Program-made: the position numbers and the translations under genes
Source of the DNA: Bacillota bacterium
GTDB taxonomy: Bacteria; Bacillota; Clostridia; Christensenellales; CAG-138
Direction: 5' to 3'
Length of the DNA: 64,000 nucleotides
NCBI GenBank assembly: GCA_023400985.1
Contig: JAEXEN010000008.1
Location: 1-64,000 of the forward strand
Notes under the pieces: model-generated
Told to the model about the DNA's origin: nothing
The model's input: only the letters and a program-made list of their open reading frames with translations
Databases searched by the model: none
In this document: one piece after another, positions 6,937 to 14,467 of the stretch
Numbering within the stretch: position 1 is the first letter of the stretch
Layout: each line of letters starts with the position of its first letter

Positions 6937-8970
6937 ATGGTAAAGCATCGTTTCATCAACTTCATATGCATCGCGGTCATCGTTGCGGCGATGGTGTTTA
7001 CGGTGTTGTTTTCCTATACGCCGCTTTTTAAAATCGAGGCGGCGGAAAGCGGGCTGAAGTACGCGGATAAGCTCTTTGACGACAGCATCGTGCATATCCT
7101 CGATATCGGCGTGGGAGAAAACGACTGGAACGCTTTGATCGAAAACGCGAGCAGCAAGGAATATCTTTTGTGCGACATAACGATCGACGGGGAGAGCTTT
7201 CAAAGCGCCGCTATCCGCACCAAGGGCAATACCTCGCTTTCAAACGTGAAAAACCTAGGCGGCGAGCGTTACAGCTTTAAGGTGGAGTTTGACCACTACC
7301 AAAACGGGCTTAGCTACTACGGGCTCGACAAGCTCTCGCTCAATAACCTCATTTTCGACAAGACCTACCTTAAGGACTTCCTCGTCTACGACATGATGGA
7401 TTTTATGGGCGTGGACACCCCGCTCGCGAGTTTCGTGCTCGTGACGGTGAACGGCGAGCCGTGGGGCCTCTACCTTGCGGTGGAAGGCGTGGAGGAAGCG
7501 TTTGCTCAGAGGAATTACGGCCGCGACTACGACGGCGAACTCTATAAGCCCGACAATATGAGCATGGGCGCGGACGGTGAGCAAAGCGACAATGATAACG
7601 CCGTAAACGGCAGCGACATCGCTATGCCGGCCGCCGGCCGGATGCCAAACGGGCTGGACTTCACACCGCCGGACGGCACGAGCGGCGCTACGGCAAACGG
7701 CGACGCGGCGCAGCCGGACGCCTCCGCAGACGGCGGCGAAGATAGCGGCGCCGCGGGCGGTGATACGGAAACGCGCACCCCGGGCGCCGATTTCAATCGC
7801 GGCAATACCGGCGGATTTCAAATCGGCGGACGAACCGGTTCCGACGACGTGGCGCTCGTCTATACCGACGATGCGTTTACAAGCTACTCGCATATCTTCG
7901 GCGGCGCGATTTTCGACGACGTGACGGACGCCGATAAGCGCAGGCTCATAGAATCGCTCAAAGAGCTCAACGCGGGCGAAAGCCTCGATGCGGTCGTGGA
8001 CGTGGAGGAGGTGCTCAAGTACTTTGTGGTGCATAACTTCTCGCTCAATTTCGACAGCTATACCGGCAGCCTCATGCACAATTACTATCTCTACGAGGAA
8101 AACGGGCAGCTAAGCATGATCCCGTGGGACTATAACCTCGCGTTCGGCTCGTTCAACATGGGCGGCGCCGGCACGTCGGGCGTGGACAGCGCGACGAACC
8201 TTGTCAACTACCCCATCGATACGCCGACCTCGGGCGCGGCGCTCGAAGATAGGCCCATGCTTTCGGCACTCCTCGCGGATGAAGATTATCTTGCAAAGTA
8301 CCATGAATATTTTGACGAGTTCATCAGCGGCTATTTTGAGAGCGGCCATTTTGAAGAATTGGCGGAGCGTATCGTAACGCTCATAGGCCCATACGTACAG
8401 GAAGACGCGACGGCGTTTTATACCTACGACGAGTTCCAAAAAGGAGCGGAAGCGCTCGGGGAATTCTGCCTGCTCCGCGCAGAGAGTATACGCGGCCAGC
8501 TCGAGGGGACGATCCCCGCGACGAGCGACGGTCAGATGGCGGACACTACAAACCTCGTGGACGCAAGCGGCGTTTCGGTTTCCGACATGGGCGCCATGTC
8601 GGGCATGGGAGGCGGCGGGCGCGACCGCAATGCGGATAGTGAGCAAGGCAGCTTTACGCTGCCGGACGCCTCGCAGAGCGCGGAGGATGGTGATGGTGAG
8701 CAGAGCACATCAGACGGACAACAGGGGGAACTTACGCCGCCTGACGCCGCACAGGGCGCAGACGATACGCAGGGCGGCTTTACGCAGCCGGGCAGCGCGC
8801 AGACGGGCGGCGGCCAAACATCTTTCCCCGACGCGGCGCAGTTTGATTTTACGAGCAGGAACGGACAGGAAAACGGCGCGGGAAGCACAACGGTTTGGCT
8901 CCTCGGCGGTTCGGCCGCAATCCTTGCCGGCGGGGTGGCGTTTGCCATACTGTACAGAAGAAGGACGTAA
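6937..8970 (+). CDS. CotH-family kinase-like surface protein
   Basis: 677 aa; ATG at 6937 after AAGGTAAGGGAT. An N-terminal membrane anchor (about 7-25) is followed by the CotH domain, with KGNTSLSNV, ERYSFKVEFDHY, GLDKLSLNN, LYLAVEGVEE and the metal-site motif MIPWDYNLAFG. CotH of Bacillus is an atypical protein kinase of the spore coat. The domain is split by a low-complexity insert rich in Gly, Asp and Ala (about 210-290). A second such region (about 545-645) has imperfect repeats of PDASQSAEDG type before a C-terminal membrane segment (VWLLGGSAAILAGGVAFAILY) with an RRRT tail. The protein is therefore probably held in the membrane at both ends with a large outer domain. It is the last gene of the VTC-DUF4956-CotH operon. 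Confidence 0.88.
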   Translation: MVKHRFINFICIAVIVAAMVFTVLFSYTPLFKIEAAESGLKYADKLFDDSIVHILDIGVGENDWNALIENASSKEYLLCDITIDGESFQSAAIRTKGNTSLSNVKNLGGERYSFKVEFDHYQNGLSYYGLDKLSLNNLIFDKTYLKDFLVYDMMDFMGVDTPLASFVLVTVNGEPWGLYLAVEGVEEAFAQRNYGRDYDGELYKPDNMSMGADGEQSDNDNAVNGSDIAMPAAGRMPNGLDFTPPDGTSGATANGDAAQPDASADGGEDSGAAGGDTETRTPGADFNRGNTGGFQIGGRTGSDDVALVYTDDAFTSYSHIFGGAIFDDVTDADKRRLIESLKELNAGESLDAVVDVEEVLKYFVVHNFSLNFDSYTGSLMHNYYLYEENGQLSMIPWDYNLAFGSFNMGGAGTSGVDSATNLVNYPIDTPTSGAALEDRPMLSALLADEDYLAKYHEYFDEFISGYFESGHFEELAERIVTLIGPYVQEDATAFYTYDEFQKGAEALGEFCLLRAESIRGQLEGTIPATSDGQMADTTNLVDASGVSVSDMGAMSGMGGGGRDRNADSEQGSFTLPDASQSAEDGDGEQSTSDGQQGELTPPDAAQGADDTQGGFTQPGSAQTGGGQTSFPDAAQFDFTSRNGQENGAGSTTVWLLGGSAAILAGGVAFAILYRRRT

Positions 8971-8973
8971 GAT

Positions 8974-9034
8974 ATACGCACATACGGGCCGCCCATTCCC
9001 CTCCAAGGGGGATAGGCGGCCCGTATGTGCGTAT
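8974..9034. terminator. Bidirectional terminator, 20-bp perfect stem
   Basis: ATACGCACATACGGGCCGCC (8974-8993) pairs perfectly with 9015-9034; the 21-base spacer holds a further CCCCTccaAGGGG hairpin. It lies between the convergent cotH-like and GyrI-like genes. Only a short T-rich stretch follows, so it may protect 3' ends as much as terminate. Confidence 0.75.
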
Positions 9035-9083
9035 GTTTATTCTTGCCGTGTATGGCCGATCGTCTTAACGTATATGAGCGTGG

Positions 9084-9806
9084 TTATTCCTCCGGTTCTC
9101 TGGGGGGCTGCTCGCTTCCGTCTTTGCCTTTTTTCTTTTCCTCAGCGCGCTTCTTCAAATACCGGTTGACGGCCACGCCCGCAAAAAGACCCACAACGCC
9201 GAAGATAAGCGGCACCGAGGACGCGCCGTTGAAGGCGGAACCTACGAACATAAAGAGAAGCGCGCACACCACCATGATAAAAACGTCGCGCGCGCGGTCG
9301 CTCGGGCGCGGCGGAGTCTTTTGCTCGAGCTTTTTCACCGGCGCGAGGAGCTCGCATGCTTCGTTTTCGCCGAGCTTTTCGTAAACCTCCATTTCCGCCG
9401 TGCCGCGATGGCCGTAACCGGAGCGGAAGAACCACTTTTCGTAAATTTCCGTCCAGCGCCGTTTAACGGCCTCGGGCGTGGCGCTTTCGCATTGAAATGA
9501 AGCGTAAAGCCCGCCTTCGATCTCGATGACCTCCATGCCCTCAGATGGCTCCGCGTCCGTTTCGGTGCAGACGGAAAGATCGTAGCCGTCTTTTGAAAAA
9601 TTTGCGCTTACGCCCAAGATGGGGGAACCGCCCGCGAAGCTTTCAAGTTTAAGGAGGCGGCCGTCGTCATTTAGCTCTTTCCAGAACGCGGCCGCGAGCG
9701 CTTGCCGCTCCTGCACCTTGCCGCGTATTTCGCGCTTAAAGCCCACCGCACGGATGGGGGGCTTGTCGAGGAGCGTATAGGCGATCTCGTTACGTGGCTT
9801 TTCCAA
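9084..9806 (-). CDS. GyrI-like effector-binding protein with two membrane spans
   Basis: 240 aa. Residues 1-150 look like the GyrI/AraC-effector-binding fold: it opens with a YTLLDKPPIRAVGFKREI strand, and has FSKDGYDLSVCTE, GLYASFQCE and a WTEIYEKWFFRSGYGHR segment typical of the C-terminal half. Residues 175-220 contain two hydrophobic helices (DVFIMVVCALLFMFVGSAF and PLIFGVVGLFAGVAV) and a lysine-rich tail. GyrI-like domains bind hydrophobic small molecules and often regulate drug or stress responses; here the membrane tether is unusual. It appears monocistronic. The palindrome upstream at 9844-9877 contains its likely -10 TATAAT. Confidence 0.7.
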   Translation of the reverse strand: MEKPRNEIAYTLLDKPPIRAVGFKREIRGKVQERQALAAAFWKELNDDGRLLKLESFAGGSPILGVSANFSKDGYDLSVCTETDAEPSEGMEVIEIEGGLYASFQCESATPEAVKRRWTEIYEKWFFRSGYGHRGTAEMEVYEKLGENEACELLAPVKKLEQKTPPRPSDRARDVFIMVVCALLFMFVGSAFNGASSVPLIFGVVGLFAGVAVNRYLKKRAEEKKKGKDGSEQPPREPEE

Positions 9807-9843
9807 ATGCGTATCCCCTTTTCTTTAAGAAGTGTTCCCGTTT

Positions 9844-9999
9844 ATTATACCATAACCGCTTGCGGCTATGGTATAATCGCGCATGTGCACGTCCGGCGAA
9901 GCCGGAGCCCTTACGGGCCAATGCCTGCGGCCTTGCGTGCAGGCGAAAATCGCACGCGCATATAAATCAACAGTATAATAACCGCTTGCGGTTATTATA
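9844..9999. repeat. Composite repeat (copy D) bounded by two CCGCTTGCGG hairpins
   Basis: A 15-bp hairpin with one mismatch (9844-9877) and an 11-bp perfect hairpin (9974-9999) share the core CCGCTTGCGG and TATAAT-like flanks. Between them (about 9885-9962) is a string of small hairpins, TCCGGC-GAA-GCCGGA, GCCC-TTAC-GGGC and AGGC-type modules, matching the middle of repeat copies A and C. It fills the space between the GyrI-like gene and the ATP-grasp pair. Confidence 0.7.
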
Positions 10000-10078
10000 G
10001 CATAACGGCGCGAAAACCGAAGCTTTTTTAAAGAACGGAATGTTGAAACGAAAAACTTGTCGTGATATGCTTGTAACT

Positions 10079-10963
10079 ATGATAAAAAAAGAAGGAATTT
10101 TGGTCGTTAACGCCTTTATCTCGACCCCCGGCTTTTCGGACGCTTATGAGAGGCTTGGTTTGGCGGCGCGGCGGCGCGGCGTTGCGCTTGCTTTAAAAAC
10201 CAATGCGGAGCTTGTGCTCGACGCCGCGAACGGGCGTCTTTTGAACGGCGCTCTGCCGGATTTCGCCATCTTTTGGGATAAGGACGTACGCCTCGCCCTT
10301 GCGCTTGAGGCTTCGGGCGTGCGGCTTTACAACAGTGCCCGCGCCATCGCGGTCTGCGACGATAAGGCGCTCACCCATATCGCGCTTCATAAGGCGCATA
10401 TCCCCATGCCGAAAACCGTTATAGCGCCTTTTACCTACCCGAACGCGGGCTACGGCGATTTTTTGTTTTTGCGCGAGGCGGAAAAGCTTTTTCCCTACCC
10501 AATGGTTGTGAAGGAGGTTTTCGGTTCCTACGGCAAACAGGTGTATTTGGCGAAAAACGCGGGCGAGGTAAAAGCGATCCTCAAAAAGACCGGCGACAAG
10601 CCCGTTCTGCTGCAGGAACTTATCTTGGAAAGCGCGGGAGAGGATGTGCGCGCCATCGTGGTGGGCGATAAGGTCGTCGCCGCCATGCAAAGGAAAAACG
10701 ACAGGGACTTTCGTGCCAACCTTTCGATCGGCGGGAAGGCGGAGCCTTATACTTTGACGCCGGGGGAGGAAGCGCTTGCGCTCAAAGCGGCAAAGGAGCT
10801 AAAGCTCGATTTTTGCGGCGTGGACCTTTTGCATGCAAAAAAAGGCCCTCTCGTGTGCGAGGTCAACTCCAATGCGCAGTTTCGGGGCATCTTCCAATGC
10901 ACGGGCGTGGACGCGGCGGAGCATATCATCGAGCATATCATGCGTCGTGAGGGGTTAGCGTAG
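10079..10963 (+). CDS. RimK-type ATP-grasp ligase 1
   Basis: About 294 aa. Starts at ATG 10040, ATG 10079 or TTG 10100 are all in frame; none has a strong ribosome binding site, and 10079 places KKEGILVVNAF at the N-terminus. The N-domain is followed by the ATP-grasp fold, CDDKALTHIALHKAHIPMPK (about 105-124), YPMVVKEVFGSYGKQVYL, VLLQELIL and DVRAIVVGDKVVAAM, ending with the metal site CGVDLLHAKKGPLVCEVNSN. RimK-type enzymes join an amino acid to a carboxylate using ATP. The substrate cannot be told. The next gene starts 1-13 bp later and is a diverged paralogue, so the pair probably works as one system. Confidence 0.8.
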   Translation: MIKKEGILVVNAFISTPGFSDAYERLGLAARRRGVALALKTNAELVLDAANGRLLNGALPDFAIFWDKDVRLALALEASGVRLYNSARAIAVCDDKALTHIALHKAHIPMPKTVIAPFTYPNAGYGDFLFLREAEKLFPYPMVVKEVFGSYGKQVYLAKNAGEVKAILKKTGDKPVLLQELILESAGEDVRAIVVGDKVVAAMQRKNDRDFRANLSIGGKAEPYTLTPGEEALALKAAKELKLDFCGVDLLHAKKGPLVCEVNSNAQFRGIFQCTGVDAAEHIIEHIMRREGLA

Positions 10964-10976
10964 CGTGAGAGGTGCA

Positions 10977-11804
10977 ATGTTTTACGAGGGCTTCGAGGCG
11001 GAGCGCAACAGGCATTATATCGAGCTTTATTTTAAGGCCTGCAAAAAGCGCGGAGCGGAGCTTGACGTTTACCTTTTGGAGCGGCTTTCCTTTGGCGTAA
11101 AGGAAAACGAGCCGTTCCTTTTTTATGACGGAAATCCTGTTGTGTTGCCCGATTTTGCGGTGATGCGCCTCCGAGAAAGCATCCTTTCACGCCAGCTGGA
11201 GCAGATGGGGGTAAAGACGTTCAATGCAAGCGAAGTCTCGGAGCTAAGCAACGATAAGCGCCGCACCTTCCAGTTTGCGGCCAAGCTCGGTCTTCCCATG
11301 ATGGACACATGGTTTTTAACGCGCGAAACGGCCGCTATTCCCTTCCCGTACCCCGTGGTGGTGAAGAGCGCGCGCGGTTTCGGCGGGCACGAGGTAAAGC
11401 TTGCGCATGACGCGGCGGAGCTTCGGGAAGCGCTCAAGGCGTTTCCCAAAGAGGGCGCGGTGGTGCAGCGCCTCGCATCCGATACGGGGAAGGACCTTCG
11501 CGTGTACGTGGTGGGGAACAAAATCGTATGCGCCATGCTCCGAAGCTCCGAGACGGATTTTCGGAGCAACTTCGGGCTCGGCGGCAGCGCCGTGCCGTAT
11601 ACGTTGAACCAAAGGGAAACGGAAATGGCGGAGCGCATATTGTCGCGCGTAAAATTCAGCCTTGCCGGCATCGATTTTGTGTTCCACAACGGCGAAGCGG
11701 TGTTCAACGAGATTGAAGACGTGGTGGGCTCGAGGATGCTGTATCAATATACGGACATCGACATCGTGGATATTTACGTGGAGCATATCTTATCTTCTTT
11801 ATAA
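10977..11804 (+). CDS. RimK-type ATP-grasp ligase 2
   Basis: 275 aa from ATG 10977, which has GAGAGG four to five bases upstream; an in-frame GTG at 10965 is the alternative. It carries NDKRRTFQFAAKLGLPMMDT, YPVVVKSARGFGGHEV (nucleotide-binding loop), VVQRLASDTGKDLRVYVVGN, DFRSNFGLGG and AGIDFVFHNGEAVFNEIED (metal ligands). The family usually makes peptide-like bonds. It shares the fold with the upstream gene but differs through most of its length. Both genes have the same DFRxNxxxGG pattern, so they likely arose by duplication and specialised. No transporter or precursor gene is adjacent to hint at the product. Confidence 0.8.
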   Translation: MFYEGFEAERNRHYIELYFKACKKRGAELDVYLLERLSFGVKENEPFLFYDGNPVVLPDFAVMRLRESILSRQLEQMGVKTFNASEVSELSNDKRRTFQFAAKLGLPMMDTWFLTRETAAIPFPYPVVVKSARGFGGHEVKLAHDAAELREALKAFPKEGAVVQRLASDTGKDLRVYVVGNKIVCAMLRSSETDFRSNFGLGGSAVPYTLNQRETEMAERILSRVKFSLAGIDFVFHNGEAVFNEIEDVVGSRMLYQYTDIDIVDIYVEHILSSL

Positions 11805-11855
11805 GCGCCGGCTCTTTTCTTCTAAGCCCAATCAGGATGCATATCGCACCGCTGT

Positions 11856-11888
11856 AAAAAATGCGCCGCAGGGGATACCCCGCGGCGC
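11856..11888 (-). terminator. Minus-strand intrinsic terminator
   Basis: GCGCCGC and GGGG pair with CCCC and GCGGCGC around a 3-base loop. Read on the minus strand it is followed by ATTTTTT. No minus-strand gene ends here; the nearest, the aminotransferase, ends at 12659. It may stop aminotransferase-operon transcripts that have run antisense through the DUF2238 gene. Confidence 0.65.
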
Positions 11889-11910
11889 GAAAACAGGTTA
11901 TACTGGATGC

Positions 11911-12639
11911 ATGGAAACAAAAAAGAAGCGTTTCTCCTTTAAAAAACCCACATGGAAGATGATCCTCGGGGTCATTCTGTTCTTATCGCTGCTGATCTCG
12001 GTAATTCATATGGCCTTGCGGCTCGCGCAGGTGCCGGTGTACACGACGGAGGCGGAACAGCATGTGAAAGCGGACTATATGCTGAGCCTCGTGCAGTGCG
12101 CGCTGGGGATCGTGATCATGTTCGTACCGTCGTTCATCGCGAAGCGGTTTTCCTTAAATATCCCCAATTACATGTATGTGCTCTATTACATTTTCCTCTA
12201 CTGCGCGGTGTACTTGGGCGAAGTGTGGGACTTTTACTTCCGCGTCCCCAACTGGGACACCTATCTCCATACGTTCAGCGGCGTGATGCTTGGGGCGCTC
12301 GGCTTTTCCGTCGCGAGCATGATGAACGAGGAAAAAAGCATACCCGTGCACCTGAGCCCAGGGTTTCTGGCCCTGTTTGCGTTTTGCTTTGCGCTCGCCT
12401 GCGGGGCGATCTGGGAAATATACGAATACACCGTGGATGCGCTATTGAAACTCAACATGCAAAAATACATGACCGAGAGCGGCGGCATCCTGTCCGGCCG
12501 CGCGGCGCTAGCGGACACCATGGAGGATATGATCGTGGACGCCGCGGGCGCGCTCGTGATGAGCCTCGCGGGGTATTTTTCGATCAAGTGGAAAAAACCC
12601 AGAAAGAACGAGATCGCGGAGAGAAACGGGGAAGAATAG
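11911..12639 (+). CDS. DUF2238 (YjdF-like) membrane protein
   Basis: 242 aa. The N-terminus is basic (METKKKRFSFKKPTWK), followed by about six membrane spans. The family signature is seen at YFRVPNWDTYLHTFSGVMLG, WEIYEYTVDAL and ALADTMEDMIVDAAGALV, with conserved Asp, His, Glu and Asp in or near the membrane. The function of DUF2238 is unknown. There is no ribosome binding site before ATG 11911, but TATACT lies seven bases upstream (11899-11904), so the mRNA may be leaderless; no matching -35 is seen. The gene converges on the aminotransferase gene with a 19-bp gap and no terminator. Confidence 0.8.
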   Translation: METKKKRFSFKKPTWKMILGVILFLSLLISVIHMALRLAQVPVYTTEAEQHVKADYMLSLVQCALGIVIMFVPSFIAKRFSLNIPNYMYVLYYIFLYCAVYLGEVWDFYFRVPNWDTYLHTFSGVMLGALGFSVASMMNEEKSIPVHLSPGFLALFAFCFALACGAIWEIYEYTVDALLKLNMQKYMTESGGILSGRAALADTMEDMIVDAAGALVMSLAGYFSIKWKKPRKNEIAERNGEE

Positions 12640-12658
12640 CCGAAAAACGACCGAAACT

Positions 12659-13846
12659 TCAGCTTTCAGAAAACTCTTTCATCAGCTCTTCAAACAACGG
12701 AAGAGCTTTTTTGATGACCTCGGGAGCGACGCAGTAGCTCACGCGCATGTGCGCGGGGCATCCGAATTCCGCGCCGGACACCACGAAGAGGTCCTTTTTC
12801 TTGGCGGCTTGCGAGAATACCGCCGCGTCGCCGCCGGGCGCCTTGACGAACAGGTAAAACGCGCCCGAAGGCTTCACGCACTCGTAACCCATGCCGACAA
12901 GGCCGTTATAGAGCGCGTCGCGGTTGCGCCTGTACGCCTCGATATCGGGCTTCACATCCGTGCACAGCGCCGCCAGCTGCTGCATGAGTGCGGGCGCGCA
13001 TACATAGCCAAGAGACCTTGCGCCGCCCGCTACGGCGTCGTATACGTCATGGAAATTCTCCATTTCATTCGGTACGAGCACGTAGCCGATGCGCTCGCCC
13101 GGTATGGAGAGAGTTTTACTGTAGGAGTAGCACACGATGGTGTTTTCGTAAAAATGCGGTATGTAGGGCGTTACCGCGCCGTCGTACACGAGCTCGCGGT
13201 ACGGTTCGTCGGACACGATGTAGATGGTATGCCGGAACTCCTTCGATTTGCGCTTTAAAAGCTCGGAAAGGCTCTTCAGTGTCTCCTCGGTATAGATGAC
13301 GCCCGTAGGGTTGTTGGGCGAGTTGACGATAACGGCCTGTGTGTTTTTGCTGATCACGCTTTCGAGCGCGTTTAAGTCGATCTGGAAATGCTCCGTGTCC
13401 GCCCGCGCAACAGCGAGCTTTGCGGAGCCTATGTAGAAACGGTATTCTGGGAAGAACGGAGCGATGACGACAAACTCCGTATCGTCATCAAGCGTGATGG
13501 CGCGAAAGACCGCGCTCAGCGCCGACGACGCGCCGCAGGTGAGATAAAGGTTGTCCGCGGTCACATTTGTGTGAAAGCGGCGGCTTAAGGACGCCGCGAT
13601 CATGGCGCGCGCGCTTTCCGAGCCGTTGGCGCTCGTATAGCCGTGTACCTTCAGGCTGTCGCCGCCTTGAAGCGTCGTGAAGATGGCGTCCTCCACTTCT
13701 TTTGGCGCGGGGATGCTGGGGTTGCCGAGGCTGAAATCGTATACGTTCTCATCGCCCACCAGTTTGGCGCGCGCGCGGCTGTGTTCGAAGAGCTCACGGA
13801 TGGGCGAGCGCTTTCTTCCCATTTGCAGCATCCCTTGGTTCAACAT
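12659..13846 (-). CDS. Class I/II aminotransferase (PLP-dependent)
   Basis: 395 aa; ATG at 13846 follows GGAGGG. It has the fold-type I hallmarks: SLGNPSIPAPKEV, TCGASSALSAVFRAI, VIVNSPNNPTGVIYTEE, VSDEPYRELVYDG, and the PLP-lysine site CYSYSKTLSIPGERIGY, with the C-terminal substrate Arg in MRVSYCVAP. The enzyme moves the amino group of an amino acid to 2-oxoglutarate. It is the last gene of a minus-strand operon after iorB (33 bp gap), so its 2-oxoacid product is probably the substrate of IorAB. Aromatic or branched-chain amino acids are likely; the exact specificity is not readable. Confidence 0.88.
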   Translation of the reverse strand: MLNQGMLQMGRKRSPIRELFEHSRARAKLVGDENVYDFSLGNPSIPAPKEVEDAIFTTLQGGDSLKVHGYTSANGSESARAMIAASLSRRFHTNVTADNLYLTCGASSALSAVFRAITLDDDTEFVVIAPFFPEYRFYIGSAKLAVARADTEHFQIDLNALESVISKNTQAVIVNSPNNPTGVIYTEETLKSLSELLKRKSKEFRHTIYIVSDEPYRELVYDGAVTPYIPHFYENTIVCYSYSKTLSIPGERIGYVLVPNEMENFHDVYDAVAGGARSLGYVCAPALMQQLAALCTDVKPDIEAYRRNRDALYNGLVGMGYECVKPSGAFYLFVKAPGGDAAVFSQAAKKKDLFVVSGAEFGCPAHMRVSYCVAPEVIKKALPLFEELMKEFSES

Positions 13847-13879
13847 AGATTGACCCTCCAAAAAATAAATCCTAATATC

Positions 13880-14455
13880 TCAAAGCGCGTCAAGCCCCGC
13901 CCTGAATGCGGCGAGGTTGAGCTCATGGAGCTTTAAAGGAAGCTCCGCTTTGACGAGCGCCTCCCAATCCACATCGGGAAGCGAAAACGCCTTTACCATT
14001 GCCCCGAGCAGCACCACGTTCATGCATTTGGCGTTGCCCAAGGATATGGCGATCTCGGCCGCGTTTACCGTATACGTCGTGAACGCCGTTTGAACGGCCT
14101 CTATGACGCCTTCGGGGTAAACCGCGGCACCCGAGGCGACCGGCATGGGCGCGATCTCGTAATCGTTCATAAGCACCGTGCCGGAGGGCTTTAGATATTG
14201 TGCGTAGCGCAGAGCCTCCATCTTTTCAAAGGCGATCAGCGCATCCGCGCCCCCGCGCCCGATGATGGGCGAATAGACCTTTTCGCCGAAGCGCACCTGC
14301 GTGGAAACGCTTCCCCCGCGCTGCGCCATGCCGTGCACCTCGCTCATCTTCACGTCATAGCCCGCTTGCAACAAACCTTTTGTCAACACGCGGCTCACGA
14401 GCAATATGCCCTGCCCGCCGACGCCCACCAAGAGTATGCTTTTCGTTTCACGCAT
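13880..14455 (-). CDS. iorB: Indolepyruvate oxidoreductase subunit beta
   Basis: 191 aa, the normal length for IorB. It starts MRETKSILLVGVGGQGILLVSRVL, the Gly-rich signature of the gamma-type domain of 2-oxoacid:ferredoxin oxidoreductases, with SEVHGMAQRGGSVSTQVR and DALIAFEKMEALRY. With IorA it oxidatively decarboxylates aryl-pyruvates, or related 2-oxoacids, to acyl-CoA while reducing ferredoxin. It begins 12 bp after iorA ends and shares its operon. A G-rich GGGGGCGG serves as ribosome binding site. Confidence 0.92.
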   Translation of the reverse strand: MRETKSILLVGVGGQGILLVSRVLTKGLLQAGYDVKMSEVHGMAQRGGSVSTQVRFGEKVYSPIIGRGGADALIAFEKMEALRYAQYLKPSGTVLMNDYEIAPMPVASGAAVYPEGVIEAVQTAFTTYTVNAAEIAISLGNAKCMNVVLLGAMVKAFSLPDVDWEALVKAELPLKLHELNLAAFRAGLDAL

Positions 14456-14467
14456 CGCCGCCGCCCC

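Noticed and set aside
7255..8079. Long minus-strand frame opposite the CotH gene
   Set aside because: Same reason: mirror of a well-supported coding frame, rich in His, Val and Arg, with no known domain.
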